64,000 bases of DNA from contig NZ_JAAUVN010000004.1 in the NCBI RefSeq assembly GCF_012030425.1, positions 372,001 through 436,000 of the forward strand, given 5' to 3'. A program made the position numbers and the translations under genes. Shown piece after piece: positions 8,845-18,400 of this stretch. The stretch's first letter is position 1; every line of letters starts with the position of its first letter. The notes below the pieces were generated by a model, which was not told the DNA's origin, made no database searches, and saw only the letters and a list, made by a program, of their open reading frames with translations. This DNA comes from Sphingobacterium sp. B16(2022) (lineage in GTDB: Bacteria > Bacteroidota > Bacteroidia > Sphingobacteriales > Sphingobacteriaceae).

Positions 8845-9387
8845 ATGGAAAAGTGGAAATTACTATCATCAGAATATATCTCGAAAGCACCTTGGGCTAC
8901 CTTACGAAGGGATACCTGTGAGTTGCCTAACGGCAGTATTAATGATCATTACTATGTGCTAGAATATCCAAACTGGGTCAATATGGTCGGTATAACGGAA
9001 GACAATAAGTTGATCGTCATCAAACAATATAGACACGCTGCCGGCGAGGTTATTCTTGAAATACCGGCAGGAACGATGGAAGAAGGAGAAGATCCACAAT
9101 TTACAGCGGAGCGAGAAATGCTTGAAGAGACAGGTTATTCTTTTACCAAGATTGAAAAAATTGCGGAACTTTATGCCAACCCTGCTACAAGTAAAAATAT
9201 TACACATACTTACCTCATGCAGGGAGGAAAGAAGATCCAGGAGCAAGACCTAGATGAAAGTGAGCAAATAGATGTTTATTTGATTTCTATCGAAGAAGCA
9301 AAAGAATTGCTGTTGCAAAATAAATTTGGTCAGGCACTTCAAAGTTCAGCCTTATTTTATGCCTTTCACAAATTGAAAATATTTTAA
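8845..9387 (+). CDS. Nudix hydrolase, ADP-ribose pyrophosphatase-like
   Basis: A 180-residue Nudix protein. The Nudix box GTMEEGEDPQFTAEREMLEE followed by TGY fits the G-x5-E-x7-REUxEExGU rule and supplies the Mg-binding glutamates. The upstream VIKQYRHAAGEVILEIPAGT is the usual ADP-ribose pyrophosphatase sequence, so ADP-ribose or nucleotide-sugar cleavage is the best guess. It lies 8 bases downstream of the sugar mutase, which fits a role in nucleotide-sugar housekeeping. A perfect 40-bp palindrome after it ends the transcript. Confidence 0.9.
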   Translation: MEKWKLLSSEYISKAPWATLRRDTCELPNGSINDHYYVLEYPNWVNMVGITEDNKLIVIKQYRHAAGEVILEIPAGTMEEGEDPQFTAEREMLEETGYSFTKIEKIAELYANPATSKNITHTYLMQGGKKIQEQDLDESEQIDVYLISIEEAKELLLQNKFGQALQSSALFYAFHKLKIF

Positions 9388-9420
9388 GCATATTTAAATT
9401 AAAATTTCATACAGACCAGT

Positions 9421-9460
9421 AACAAAAGGGTTATTTTGATATCAAAATAACCCTTTTGTT
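9421..9460 (+). terminator. Terminator: perfect 40-bp palindrome
   Basis: Two 20-base arms with no spacer (core AAGGGTTATTTTGAT and its complement). It lies 33 bases after the Nudix stop and 70 bases before the next start codon. Confidence 0.75.
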
Positions 9461-9519
9461 ATAAATTGATCAAATATCATCTTCCCTCCCATTCCTTTTC
9501 TGCAGGCTATCATTTTTTG

Positions 9520-9527
9520 TACCTTTG
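9520..9527 (+). promoter_or_regulatory. -7 promoter box abutting the next gene
   Basis: TACCTTTG matches TAnnTTTG and lies 4 bases (TACC) before the ATG at 9532. This favours the 9532 start over the in-frame ATG at 9466 and implies a leaderless mRNA. Confidence 0.5.
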
Positions 9528-9531
9528 TACC

Positions 9532-10845
9532 ATGGTAAGAGAAATATTTGAAACCAAAAGAAAAGCACTGAAAATAAATCTGAATCCGGAGATTTACGGC
9601 ACCTTTGCTGAAATTGGAGCGGGTCAAGAAGTTGCACGTAACTTTTTCAATGCAGGGGCGGCATCTGGAACAATCGCCAAAACAATGTCGGCTTACGACA
9701 TGACTTTTAGCGATGCCATCTACGGAGAAGAAGAGGATGGCAGATATGTAAGCCGCACGCGTTTAACGAAAATGCTAAAACACGAGTTCGATTTATTAAC
9801 CAAGCGCTTACATGGTGAAAAATACTGTAACAAAAAGTTCTTCGCTTTTGCCGACACCGTTACTACGCTAAACTTTACAAAAACAAATGAACCTCATGGT
9901 TGGATTGGTGTCAGATTTCAACACGAAGTCGACGGCCCTACCAACGATATCATTATACACGTAAGACTGCTAGATAGCGACAACCAGCTACAACAAAAAG
10001 TATTGGGTATCATTGGAGTCAACCTCCTTTTCGCAGCCTATTATTATACCGATAACGTGCAGACGATGATTGAGTCATTAGTCGACAATCTATCTGTAGG
10101 CTCTGTAGAAATTGATCTTGTAAAAGTAACTGGCCCGTTGTTTGAAAATGTCAATGAAAGATTGATCAATTTATACCTCATTGCTAAAGGTTTTGCAAAG
10201 GCCGCAATCTTTAAACCAGATGGCAAAGCCGCACAGATCAAAGATTACCTTTACAAAAAGAATATCATTCTTCTAAGAACGAAATATAGACAAAAATCTC
10301 TACCTAACTTTGATCTATTCAATCTTGCTGTAGATCAATTTAAGAAAAACACAGGCGCAACATCAGAAAACACAGTAGTCCTGATAGAGGTATTAATGGG
10401 CAATGTACTTGAAGAGGATCATATCATTACCGATAAAGATCTCGAAGAATTTGCACACCGTGCCGAAGAGCTATGTTCAACAGGCAATAATATCATCGTC
10501 AGCAATTTCAGAAGAAATAATCATCTTGCTGAGTTTATCAATAATTTCAAACCAAAAAATATTGGTATTGCGACAAACGTTTCCAATTTAAGAAATATCT
10601 TTAATTCGGATAATTACAACAAGGAGCATTACACCAATGAACTTCTTTCCTATATTTCGGGAATGTTCAATAAGAATATCAAGCTATATGCATACCCATA
10701 CTTATTGAAAAAAGAAAATAAGATTATCACCACAAAAAATATGGCCGTTTCTGAAGAAGCCAAACCATTATTTGATTTCTTAATTAAAAATGGCTACATC
10801 ATAGACATTGAGAATTACGATATCAAATATGTTAAGACGGTATAG
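9532..10845 (+). CDS. Conserved Bacteroidota protein of unknown function
   Basis: This 437-residue soluble protein starts at MVREIFETKRKALKINL. The 22 residues possible upstream (ATG 9466) look non-coding and overlap the promoter. I recognise it as a widespread, strongly conserved Bacteroidota protein (ALKINLNPEIYGTFAEIGAGQEVARNFF type), but no biochemical role is known to me. It has no signal peptide and no membrane span. Conserved-looking stretches are GAASGTIAKTMSAYDM (~42-57), FADTVTTLNF and GWIGVRFQ. I see no TonB plug or barrel and no HxGH adenylyltransferase motif, so names of that kind would not be supported. The real nadD is at 47157. It is transcribed alone between two palindromic terminators. 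Confidence 0.8.
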   Translation: MVREIFETKRKALKINLNPEIYGTFAEIGAGQEVARNFFNAGAASGTIAKTMSAYDMTFSDAIYGEEEDGRYVSRTRLTKMLKHEFDLLTKRLHGEKYCNKKFFAFADTVTTLNFTKTNEPHGWIGVRFQHEVDGPTNDIIIHVRLLDSDNQLQQKVLGIIGVNLLFAAYYYTDNVQTMIESLVDNLSVGSVEIDLVKVTGPLFENVNERLINLYLIAKGFAKAAIFKPDGKAAQIKDYLYKKNIILLRTKYRQKSLPNFDLFNLAVDQFKKNTGATSENTVVLIEVLMGNVLEEDHIITDKDLEEFAHRAEELCSTGNNIIVSNFRRNNHLAEFINNFKPKNIGIATNVSNLRNIFNSDNYNKEHYTNELLSYISGMFNKNIKLYAYPYLLKKENKIITTKNMAVSEEAKPLFDFLIKNGYIIDIENYDIKYVKTV

Positions 10846-10853
10846 ATGTCACA

Positions 10854-10896
10854 ATAACAATAAAGAGCTCCAAAATTTGGAGCTCTTTATTGTTAT
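10854..10896. terminator. Bidirectional terminator between convergent genes
   Basis: 21-base perfect arms around a single central base (core AAAGAGCTCCAAA and its complement). The stop codon of the minus-strand amidase lies inside it. Confidence 0.85.
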
Positions 10897-11723
10897 AAGA
10901 ACTTTTTATAGATCGAATATAATATCTTCAGATCATTTTCCTTCAGCGTAGCGACATTTGCATTCGTCTGGATGTAATGCTGTTTAAATGCCTTAATAGC
11001 TGCATCCAAATTCTTTACATCGTAACCAATAATTCTCAAAGCCAGTTTTGGATTAAAATCAATTGGTGGAGTTTCCAGATATTCTTCATACCAGTAACCA
11101 AAACCCTTATCTGCTAATACCTTCCAGGGAAATCGTGATGGATCATTTTTACGAGTTGGAGCTAAGTCCATATGACCAATGAAGTTTGCTTGAGGGATGT
11201 TATATTTCACTTTAAGATACGAAAGTAACTCGGTCAGTGCATTAATCTGTGCATCTGTCCAAGGATCTGTTGTTCCATTATTATCTAATTCAATTCCAAT
11301 AGAAGAAGAATTTAGATCCGTATCATTACCCCATTTACCAATTCCTGCATGATGTGCACGATAATAATCATTGACCATCTGCACCACTTTACCGGTACGG
11401 CCAACAACATAATGAGCACTTACACCCGCCTTTTCAGAATGAAAGGTACGTATGGTCTGTCCCAGTGAATCCTGAGCAGTATGATGAATCACAACATAGT
11501 TTGGTTTGCGAATCCCAAAGTTTATCGATGCGATCCATTCTTTTTCAACCGATAGCGGTAATTTACCGATAGCTTGGTTGATAACAGGACTTGTAGCATA
11601 TTCTTTGGCAAGTAACTTTGCTTTTTTCTTATAGACTTTCTCAGTTGCGGCATACCTACCTGTCGAACAGGAAGCAAATAGCGCTGTCATCACTAAAAAA
11701 GTTATTGTTGATTTTACTTTCAT
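10893..11723 (-). CDS. N-acetylmuramoyl-L-alanine amidase (Amidase_2, AmpD-like) lipoprotein
   Basis: This enzyme cuts the bond between muramic acid and the peptide stem in peptidoglycan. I chose the start MKVKSTITFLVMTALFASC, a lipoprotein signal with the lipid Cys at residue 19; the in-frame ATG at 11759 adds 12 unlikely residues. The zinc amidase domain shows NYVVIHHTAQ (first His ligand), a central SIGIELDNNGT, and FIGHMDLAPTRKNDPSRFPW (second His and the catalytic/metal Asp region). A C-terminal helical tail of about 60 residues (DAAIKAFKQHYIQTN) may bind peptidoglycan. About 276 residues. It is monocistronic, with a possible promoter 200 bases upstream. Confidence 0.9.
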   Translation of the reverse strand: MKVKSTITFLVMTALFASCSTGRYAATEKVYKKKAKLLAKEYATSPVINQAIGKLPLSVEKEWIASINFGIRKPNYVVIHHTAQDSLGQTIRTFHSEKAGVSAHYVVGRTGKVVQMVNDYYRAHHAGIGKWGNDTDLNSSSIGIELDNNGTTDPWTDAQINALTELLSYLKVKYNIPQANFIGHMDLAPTRKNDPSRFPWKVLADKGFGYWYEEYLETPPIDFNPKLALRIIGYDVKNLDAAIKAFKQHYIQTNANVATLKENDLKILYSIYKKFL

Positions 11724-11769
11724 TATTAATATAATTACTTCAGGAGCACTTAATCTCATTTATGCATGA

Positions 11770-11883
11770 TTAATACTTATTCCAATATCTTGCTTTTCCG
11801 TCCAGTAAATATTCCGTCAGCAAGCTATTCACAAAAATGATATCATCATTATTGATGCTGCACAAAAAAGACAATCCGCGTCG
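11770..11883 (-). pseudogene. Possible C-terminal remnant of a protein gene
   Basis: Reading leftward from an in-frame TAA, 37 codons end in SLLTEYLLDGKARYWNKY and a stop. No start codon is available. The composition (alternating hydrophobics, DDIIFVNSLL) looks like a real C-terminus rather than random AT-rich translation. I cannot name the family. It may also be chance. Confidence 0.25.
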
Positions 11884-11926
11884 TTAGTTAAGTCATGTAA
11901 ACTTGGATTTTCATTAAAACACAAAA

Positions 11927-11956
11927 CAAACTTAGATAAATTTGTTTTATTTACAA
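11927..11956 (-). promoter_or_regulatory. Promoter pointing toward the amidase gene
   Basis: TTG, 19 bases, then TAAGTTTG on the minus strand. The 16-base block CAAACTTAGATAAATT (plus strand) recurs exactly at the rhodanese promoter (31686), which supports both. The leader to the amidase ATG would be about 200 bases. Confidence 0.5.
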
Positions 11957-12156
11957 TTATAAATGCATCATATATAAGACATCTTCTTTCTTTTACCTTT
12001 TTTGAGATTCATCATTTAGCTATGACAATCCTCTCTCTACTGCTGCTACAAATGAATTATATTTAATCTTACTTCCTCAAAAAGTTAAGGTATTGAGCTG
12101 TCTACCATCTATCATGAGCAATATCCTTAAGATGACATGCTCAATATTATCTTTTA

Positions 12157-12196
12157 CAAAAAAAGCCTTCATCTGTATTAGATGAAGGCCTTTTTA
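12157..12196 (-). terminator. Terminator of gcvP
   Basis: 10-bp stem (GCCTTCATCT with AGATGAAGGC, five-base loop), then a T run on the minus strand, just after the gcvP stop. Confidence 0.85.
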
Positions 12197-12213
12197 TTTT
12201 ATTATATTTTTGA

Positions 12214-15087
12214 TTAAGCTTCTGCGTACTCTTCAATAGAAGGACATGAACAAATTAATGTTCTATCTCCTTGTGAATCGTTTACACGACCAACAGAAGG
12301 CCAGAACTTACGATCTTTTAAATAAGCCAAAGGATACGCAGCTGTTTGGCGAGAATAAGATCTAGTCCACTCGTCAGCAGTTACAACAGATGCAGTATGA
12401 GGCGCATTTTTCAATACGTTATCAGCCTGATCTACATCACCCGCTTCAACCGCAGCAACTTCTTGGCGAATAGCGATCAAAGCATCACAGAAACGATCTA
12501 ATTCAGCTTTAGACTCAGACTCAGTAGGCTCAACCATCAAAGTACCCGCTACAGGGAAAGAAACTGTTGGAGCATGGAAACTATAATCCATCAAACGTTT
12601 TGCGATATCAGCAACTTCAACACCCACATTTTTATATGCACGGCAATCTAAGATCATCTCGTGTGCACAACGTCCATTTACGCCAGAATATAATACTGGG
12701 TAGTGGTTTTCCAAACGAGCTTTAATATAATTTGCATTTAAAATTGCAGTTTTTGTAGCGTTCGTTAATCCATCTCCACCCATCATTGCGATATAAGCAT
12801 GCGAGATAATTAAGATAGAAGCAGAACCAAATGGCGCCGCAGATACTGCAGTGATACCCTCTTCACCAGAAACTTCAACCACTTCGTGATTAGGTAAGAA
12901 AGGTACTAAGTGTGCCGCAACACCGATTGGACCCATACCAGGACCACCACCACCGTGAGGGATACAGAATGTCTTATGTAAGTTCAGGTGACAAACGTCA
13001 GCACCGATACGACCAGGGCTTGTTAAACCAACCTGCGCATTCATATTCGCTCCATCCATATAAACCTGTCCACCATTTGCATGGATAATTTCACAGATTT
13101 CAATAATAGGTTCTTCAAATACCCCATGCGTAGATGGGTAAGTCACCATAAATGAGTTTAAATTCGCGGCATGCTCTGCTGCTTTTACTTTTAAATCCTC
13201 AACATCAATGTTACCACGATCATCACATTTAACAACCACAACTTTCAATCCAGCCATAGAAGCGGAAGCAGGGTTTGTACCGTGAGCGGAAGCAGGAATT
13301 AAACAAATGTTACGGTTATGGTCTCCACGACTTTCATGGTAAGCACGAATAACCATTAAACCGGCATACTCTCCTTGAGCACCAGAGTTTGGTTGGAAAC
13401 TCATCTTAGCAAAACCTGTAATTTCAGATAACCACTCATTCAACTCACCGATCAACTGCATATAACCAGAAGTTTGATCTGCAGGAGCGAATGGATGTAA
13501 ACCGCCGAAGTTAGCCCATGTAACTGGAGTCATTTCAGCAGTAGCATTCAATTTCATTGTACATGATCCCAATGGAATCATAGAATGACATAATGATAAA
13601 TCTTTTGCTTCCAAAGATTTGATGTAACGTAACATCTCACTCTCTGAGTGGTAGCTATTGAAAACTGGGTGTGTTAAGTAATCAGAAGTACGAACCAAAT
13701 CAGCAGGAAGAGCTGATGTTAAAGATGCCTCGATAGATTCGAAATCAACATCAGCCAAATTTTTAGCTTTTACTTTAGCAAATACTTTAACAATCGTTAA
13801 AATGTCTTCATAAGTCGTTGACTCATCAATAGAGATACCTACAACAGAACCTACATAATTGAAGTTCATTTCATTATTTAAAGCCTCAGATTTTAATCCA
13901 GCAACTTCACCACCTAATTCAAAACGAACAGTATCAAAGTAGTTTTTGTTCAATTGCGTATAACCCAACTGTTGAACAGCTTGGTCTAACAATTGAGCCA
14001 AATCGTGAATACGGCTAGCAATATTCTTGATTCCCTGAGGACCATGATATACGGCATAGAATGACGCCATAATTGCTAATAAAGCCTGTGCAGTACAGAT
14101 ATTAGATGATGCTTTATCACGACGGATATGCTGCTCACGAGTCTGTAATGCCATACGCAATGCGTAATTGCCATTAGAATCTGTCGTAACACCGATAATA
14201 CGGCCTGGAATATTACGCTTAAAAGCGTCTTTAGTTGCGAAAAAAGCAGCGTGAGGACCACCGAAACCCATTGGTACACCGAAACGTTGTGAATTACCAA
14301 CAACAACATCAGCACCCCATTCTCCCGGAGGAGTTAATAACGTTAAACTCATTAAGTCTGCAGCGGCACAAACAGTAATGTTTTTGGCATGCGCATCAGC
14401 AGTAAAAGCTTTATAATCTATAATTGAACCATCTGCAGCAGGATATTGAACAAATGCAGCGAATACATCATCCGTTAAACTGTCTTCAGAAATAGCTTCA
14501 ATACGAAGTTCAATTCCAAAAGATAATGCACGAGTTCTTAATACATCGATCGTTTGTGGATAAGCATTTTCAGAAACCAAGAAAACATTAGCCGCTTTGT
14601 TTTTACGAGCCGAATAAAGCATAAACATACCTTCAGCGGCAGCAGTAGCTTCATCTAATAAAGACGCATTCGCGATCTCTAATCCTGTTAAATCACAAAT
14701 AACCGTTTGAAAATTTAACAAAGCCTGAAGACGACCTTGTGCAATCTCTGCCTGATAAGGTGTATACTGTGTATACCATCCTGGATTCTCAAAGACGTTT
14801 CTTTGAATAACACCTGGTAAAATCACATCAAAATAACCTTGTCCGATATAAGACTTGAAAACTTTATTTTTTTCTGCAATTTGTTTTACCCTTTTCAAAT
14901 AAGCGACTTCGCTTAAAGCAGCAGGCAATTGTAAAGCTTGTTTTGCACGAATCTGTGCAGGAACAGTTTGCTCAATAAGTTGGTCAAGCGAGTCAACGCC
15001 TAAAAATTCCAACATTTCTCTCGTTTCAACCGATCTTGGTCCGTTGTGACGATCTTCAAATTTTTCTTGAAAATGTATGTTACTCAT
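12214..15087 (-). CDS. gcvP: Glycine dehydrogenase (aminomethyl-transferring), P-protein
   Basis: The P-protein of the glycine cleavage system decarboxylates glycine with pyridoxal phosphate and passes the aminomethyl group to lipoyl-GcvH, in the cytosol. At 957 residues this is the single-chain form, with the N-terminal half (begins FEDRHNGP, with TPYQAEIAQGRLQAL at ~110) fused to the catalytic C-terminal half. The PLP lysine lies in NLHKTFCIPHGGGGPG (~700). Upstream motifs SLCHSMIPLGSCTMKLN and PNSGAQGEYAG are intact. gcvT is 14.5 kb away on the other strand and gcvH is not in the window, so the system is scattered. It is a single-gene transcript with a hairpin terminator. Confidence 0.98.
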   Translation of the reverse strand: MSNIHFQEKFEDRHNGPRSVETREMLEFLGVDSLDQLIEQTVPAQIRAKQALQLPAALSEVAYLKRVKQIAEKNKVFKSYIGQGYFDVILPGVIQRNVFENPGWYTQYTPYQAEIAQGRLQALLNFQTVICDLTGLEIANASLLDEATAAAEGMFMLYSARKNKAANVFLVSENAYPQTIDVLRTRALSFGIELRIEAISEDSLTDDVFAAFVQYPAADGSIIDYKAFTADAHAKNITVCAAADLMSLTLLTPPGEWGADVVVGNSQRFGVPMGFGGPHAAFFATKDAFKRNIPGRIIGVTTDSNGNYALRMALQTREQHIRRDKASSNICTAQALLAIMASFYAVYHGPQGIKNIASRIHDLAQLLDQAVQQLGYTQLNKNYFDTVRFELGGEVAGLKSEALNNEMNFNYVGSVVGISIDESTTYEDILTIVKVFAKVKAKNLADVDFESIEASLTSALPADLVRTSDYLTHPVFNSYHSESEMLRYIKSLEAKDLSLCHSMIPLGSCTMKLNATAEMTPVTWANFGGLHPFAPADQTSGYMQLIGELNEWLSEITGFAKMSFQPNSGAQGEYAGLMVIRAYHESRGDHNRNICLIPASAHGTNPASASMAGLKVVVVKCDDRGNIDVEDLKVKAAEHAANLNSFMVTYPSTHGVFEEPIIEICEIIHANGGQVYMDGANMNAQVGLTSPGRIGADVCHLNLHKTFCIPHGGGGPGMGPIGVAAHLVPFLPNHEVVEVSGEEGITAVSAAPFGSASILIISHAYIAMMGGDGLTNATKTAILNANYIKARLENHYPVLYSGVNGRCAHEMILDCRAYKNVGVEVADIAKRLMDYSFHAPTVSFPVAGTLMVEPTESESKAELDRFCDALIAIRQEVAAVEAGDVDQADNVLKNAPHTASVVTADEWTRSYSRQTAAYPLAYLKDRKFWPSVGRVNDSQGDRTLICSCPSIEEYAEA

Positions 15088-15175
15088 GTGTGCAAAAAAT
15101 TAGTGCCTTTCGCTAGATTCTTACCTTTTTTGGTTTTATTAAAAATAATAGCAAAACAGCTGCTTTTTGGATGTG

Positions 15176-15183
15176 CAAAGATA
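15176..15183 (-). promoter_or_regulatory. -7 box upstream of gcvP
   Basis: TATCTTTG on the minus strand, 88 bases before the gcvP ATG. No good -33 element is visible. The leader between them shows no recognisable glycine riboswitch. Confidence 0.35.
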
Positions 15184-15401
15184 CATTTTTTCAAGTCCTA
15201 AAAAAAGCAGATTATGTCTGTAAAAATAATTATTAGAATACCCATACAAAACAATCGTTTGCGATCTCATCTGCACACAAAATTTAAGCTCAATTTCATC
15301 ATCTAGAACAAGATTCTATGTTACCCGACATAAATCCTAATAACAAGTGCTCGTTATGCACGATGTCAGTTCGCTTATCACCCATTCCAAAATAAAATCA
15401 T
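15184..15401. other. Intergenic stretch between the TonB receptor and gcvP
   Basis: With the gcvP leader and the receptor terminator the gap is about 365 bp. I see no reading frame, repeat or RNA gene in this part. Confidence 0.5.
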
Positions 15402-15435
15402 AAAAAAAGGGCCTTTTCTCATTTTGAAAAGACCC
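15402..15435 (-). terminator. Terminator of the TonB-dependent receptor gene
   Basis: Stem GGGCCTTTTC with GAAAAGACCC (one G-U pair on the minus strand, seven-base loop), followed by a T run on the minus strand. Confidence 0.8.
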
Positions 15436-15452
15436 TCTTATAAGTTGAAATA

Positions 15453-18400
15453 TTAGAAAGAGTAACGTAAACCTAATTGAAATTGATATGGATTTCCAGA
15501 AGGGTTTACAACCCCTGTATTGTTGAGGTTATAATTAAACTGTTGCTTCGCCGCATCAAATGCAGGTAAAGCAGGATTTCCGTTCGCTGCTTTAACACCC
15601 AAAGAATACAACGCTTGATTCCCTAAAGATTCATTGATTCCCCAAGTTTTCTTAAATAAATTGGCAACGTTAAACAAATCCGCAGATACTTCCAAGGCAT
15701 GAGATTTATATAGGTTAAACTTCTTTGCAATACGTAAATCAATTAGACCATAAAAACCATTAATTCCACCGTTTCGTTGAGCCATTGCTCCTTCATATTT
15801 TTTAATGTAATCCTTTAAACTCTGGCTAGCATTCGGGTTATTCAATAATGCCTGTAAACCATCAACCAGATTCGTCGGAGTCTTCGTGTTATTAGGATCA
15901 AAAATATACGCTAGATCATTATCACCTGCAACAAAATCGCCATTGATATTACCCCCCGCAAGCAAACTATAACGTGTTCCACCGATACCTGAATAACGTA
16001 CGCCTACACTGACTCCATAAAAAGTAGGCAATGTTCCATAAATAACCACCTTATTACGGAATTGATTGTTTGAGTACGTCATATTGCTCAAATCTCTTGG
16101 ATCATCTTTCACGGCCAAAGATAGTGTTGCAGTATTCGCCACATTACCATTGTATGATGTGTTATCTTTTGCATCGTTCCATGTATAGCTTACCGAGATA
16201 GAACCATCCTTATAGTATTGGTAACTTGCGTCTAAAACCACTGCAAACTGATTCACCTTACCCTCCGAATTTAACTCCAGAACACGACCAAATTTATTAG
16301 ATATACGTCCCTGCTTCCAGTCCGATTCTCCATTTACAATAGCCGATATCGGCACAAAAACTCCCCGGTTATCTTCATTCGCTAATCTAAAGAATGGATC
16401 CTTCACCATATTACGATCCACATACATATAATTATTACGGCCGAGGTTCATGTAGGCCGAAATTCCTGCTTTCAGTTTTTCAGTAAAGAAATGCGTGTAA
16501 GAAGCATTTGCTTTATAAACTACTGGTATTTTAGCATCAGGTCCATAGGTATTAATAGTTGGGACTTGAAATTGTGCTAAAGTGGGAGTCGAAGAAGGAT
16601 CTTTACGGTATTGTACAAAATCTGGGGCAGGTACATCATTTCCCCGGACATCAACAGTAGCAAAGTGCTTACCGTCAAAGGTCAGATTATTGATCGTCAT
16701 GTAATTGTTGATGTCCGATGCGAATATACCCGCTCCGATTCGGAAGAAATCCTTATGCCCTTCATTCACATCCCATGTCATCTGAAAACGCGGTTGTATC
16801 ACAAGAGACTTTAGTTTATGATCTGTACGTACACCAACCTCTTTCAATAGTTCTTCATTTAAAGGTGATGTCGGATAGTGACCGTAATCAAAACGTAAAC
16901 CTGCAACCAAATCTAAACCTGCCGCCAACTTGGATTGCATCTGTCCATACAATCCAGCATTGAAGATCTTGCCAACGACCGTAGGATCCGAAACTAACGG
17001 CACCTCTCTATAAAAGTTATAAGCTTTCTTGTCTTGAAAATTTTGTAGTGCCGTTCTAGTATCACTGGCTCCAAAATGAAAACGGCCATTTACTTCACTT
17101 CCGTAAATAGAACTAGCATGCGTATACATCAGGTCAACACCGAATGTATAATTGATCTTATCCGTGTTATAATATAAATTATTGACTAACTGGAAGACAT
17201 TGTTTTTAAAAGATTCCTGTGCAAAACGATGTCCCCCTAACTGAACGGTTGTTTTGAGATCATTATTTCCAACTTTAGAAACAATATTCTCCACAATCGC
17301 TCTTGGAATATTCTGGCTAGGCAACTGATCACCAGGACTACTGTTCTGATACGTATATAAGTGTTGTAATTTCAGTTCATTAGTAATATTTGACGAAACA
17401 GACGTTCTTAGCGTAGCCAGAAAACTATTATCAATATTCTTGTCATTACCATAAGACTCGTATAGCGTAATCGGTTTATTATCCTGTAGACCCAGTTTAT
17501 TGATATCGCTGGTAAAGTTATTACGGATCGTTAACAAATTACTATTGTTAATCTGCCAATCAATCCGACCAAATACCGCGTCTGAATTTCTTTTCTTATC
17601 AAAAGAGCCAAACTGACGGTCATTACTCAATCCATATTTTTCACGTCCGATATCAACAAATGCATTTAAATTATCTTGGGTGATTTTAAATCGCTCCTCA
17701 TCAAGAGTAGAAGTAATATCTGCAATAATTAAAGGTCGTGCATCCTTTTGATGATCCCAAGCAACAAAATAATGTAATTTATCTTTTATGATAGGCCCAC
17801 CTAATGTAAAGCCATACTGATAAGTCGAAAAATCATTGGTCCGTTTTTTACCGTCAATCGTGTAGGGGCTGGACAACCAGTCAGCTCGAGAATAAATCCA
17901 GGCGCTACCCTGTGTTTTATTGGTTCCCTGCTTCGTAACAGCACTAACTGTACCGCCGCCAGCTCTACCATAAGTCACATCATATTGGTTGGTCACCACC
18001 TTAAACTCACGAACAGCCTCTATAGAAATCGAAAATGGTGCGCCACTTCTGCTTGTTGTCGAGCCTGCAGATGTCGGATTCTTTGCATTCATACCATCTA
18101 TCGTAAAGTTTGTGGAGGAGCCCAGTTGACCACCAATATTATCACCTTTACTTAAGGGGGAAAGATCCATTAATGACGTGAAATTCCGCCCGTTAACCGG
18201 TAGCTTCGCGATATCTTTTCCTGTAACCGAGGTCGCTGCACCCAAATTTTCAATTTGATTTTTTAATGTGTTTGTGCCTTTAATCTCGACTGTCTCCAGG
18301 ACATTTGAAGAATTTTGAATGGGAATATTAACTCGGATAAGATCTCCCTGATTTAAATTATATCCAGTCCGAACCTGTTCACCATATCCAACATAGGAAA

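Larger units (their letters stand above)
11760..12156. other. Intergenic region, about 400 bp, with a possible gene remnant and a promoter
   Basis: No intact gene is visible. The region holds a short protein-like reading frame (11770-11883, minus), a good minus-strand promoter (11927-11956), and otherwise AT-rich sequence without clear repeats. Confidence 0.5.

Noticed and set aside
9466..9531. N-terminal extension of 22 codons for the conserved protein
   Set aside because: It overlaps the promoter box and begins 6 bases after the terminator palindrome; its residues look non-coding.
11937..11944. TAAATTTG, a -7-like box on the plus strand
   Set aside because: No TTG at proper spacing and no gene downstream on that strand; it arises from the symmetry of the minus-strand promoter there.
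15088..15175. Possible glycine riboswitch in the gcvP leader
   Set aside because: I looked for the paired conserved aptamer core and saw none; the leader is short and AT-rich.
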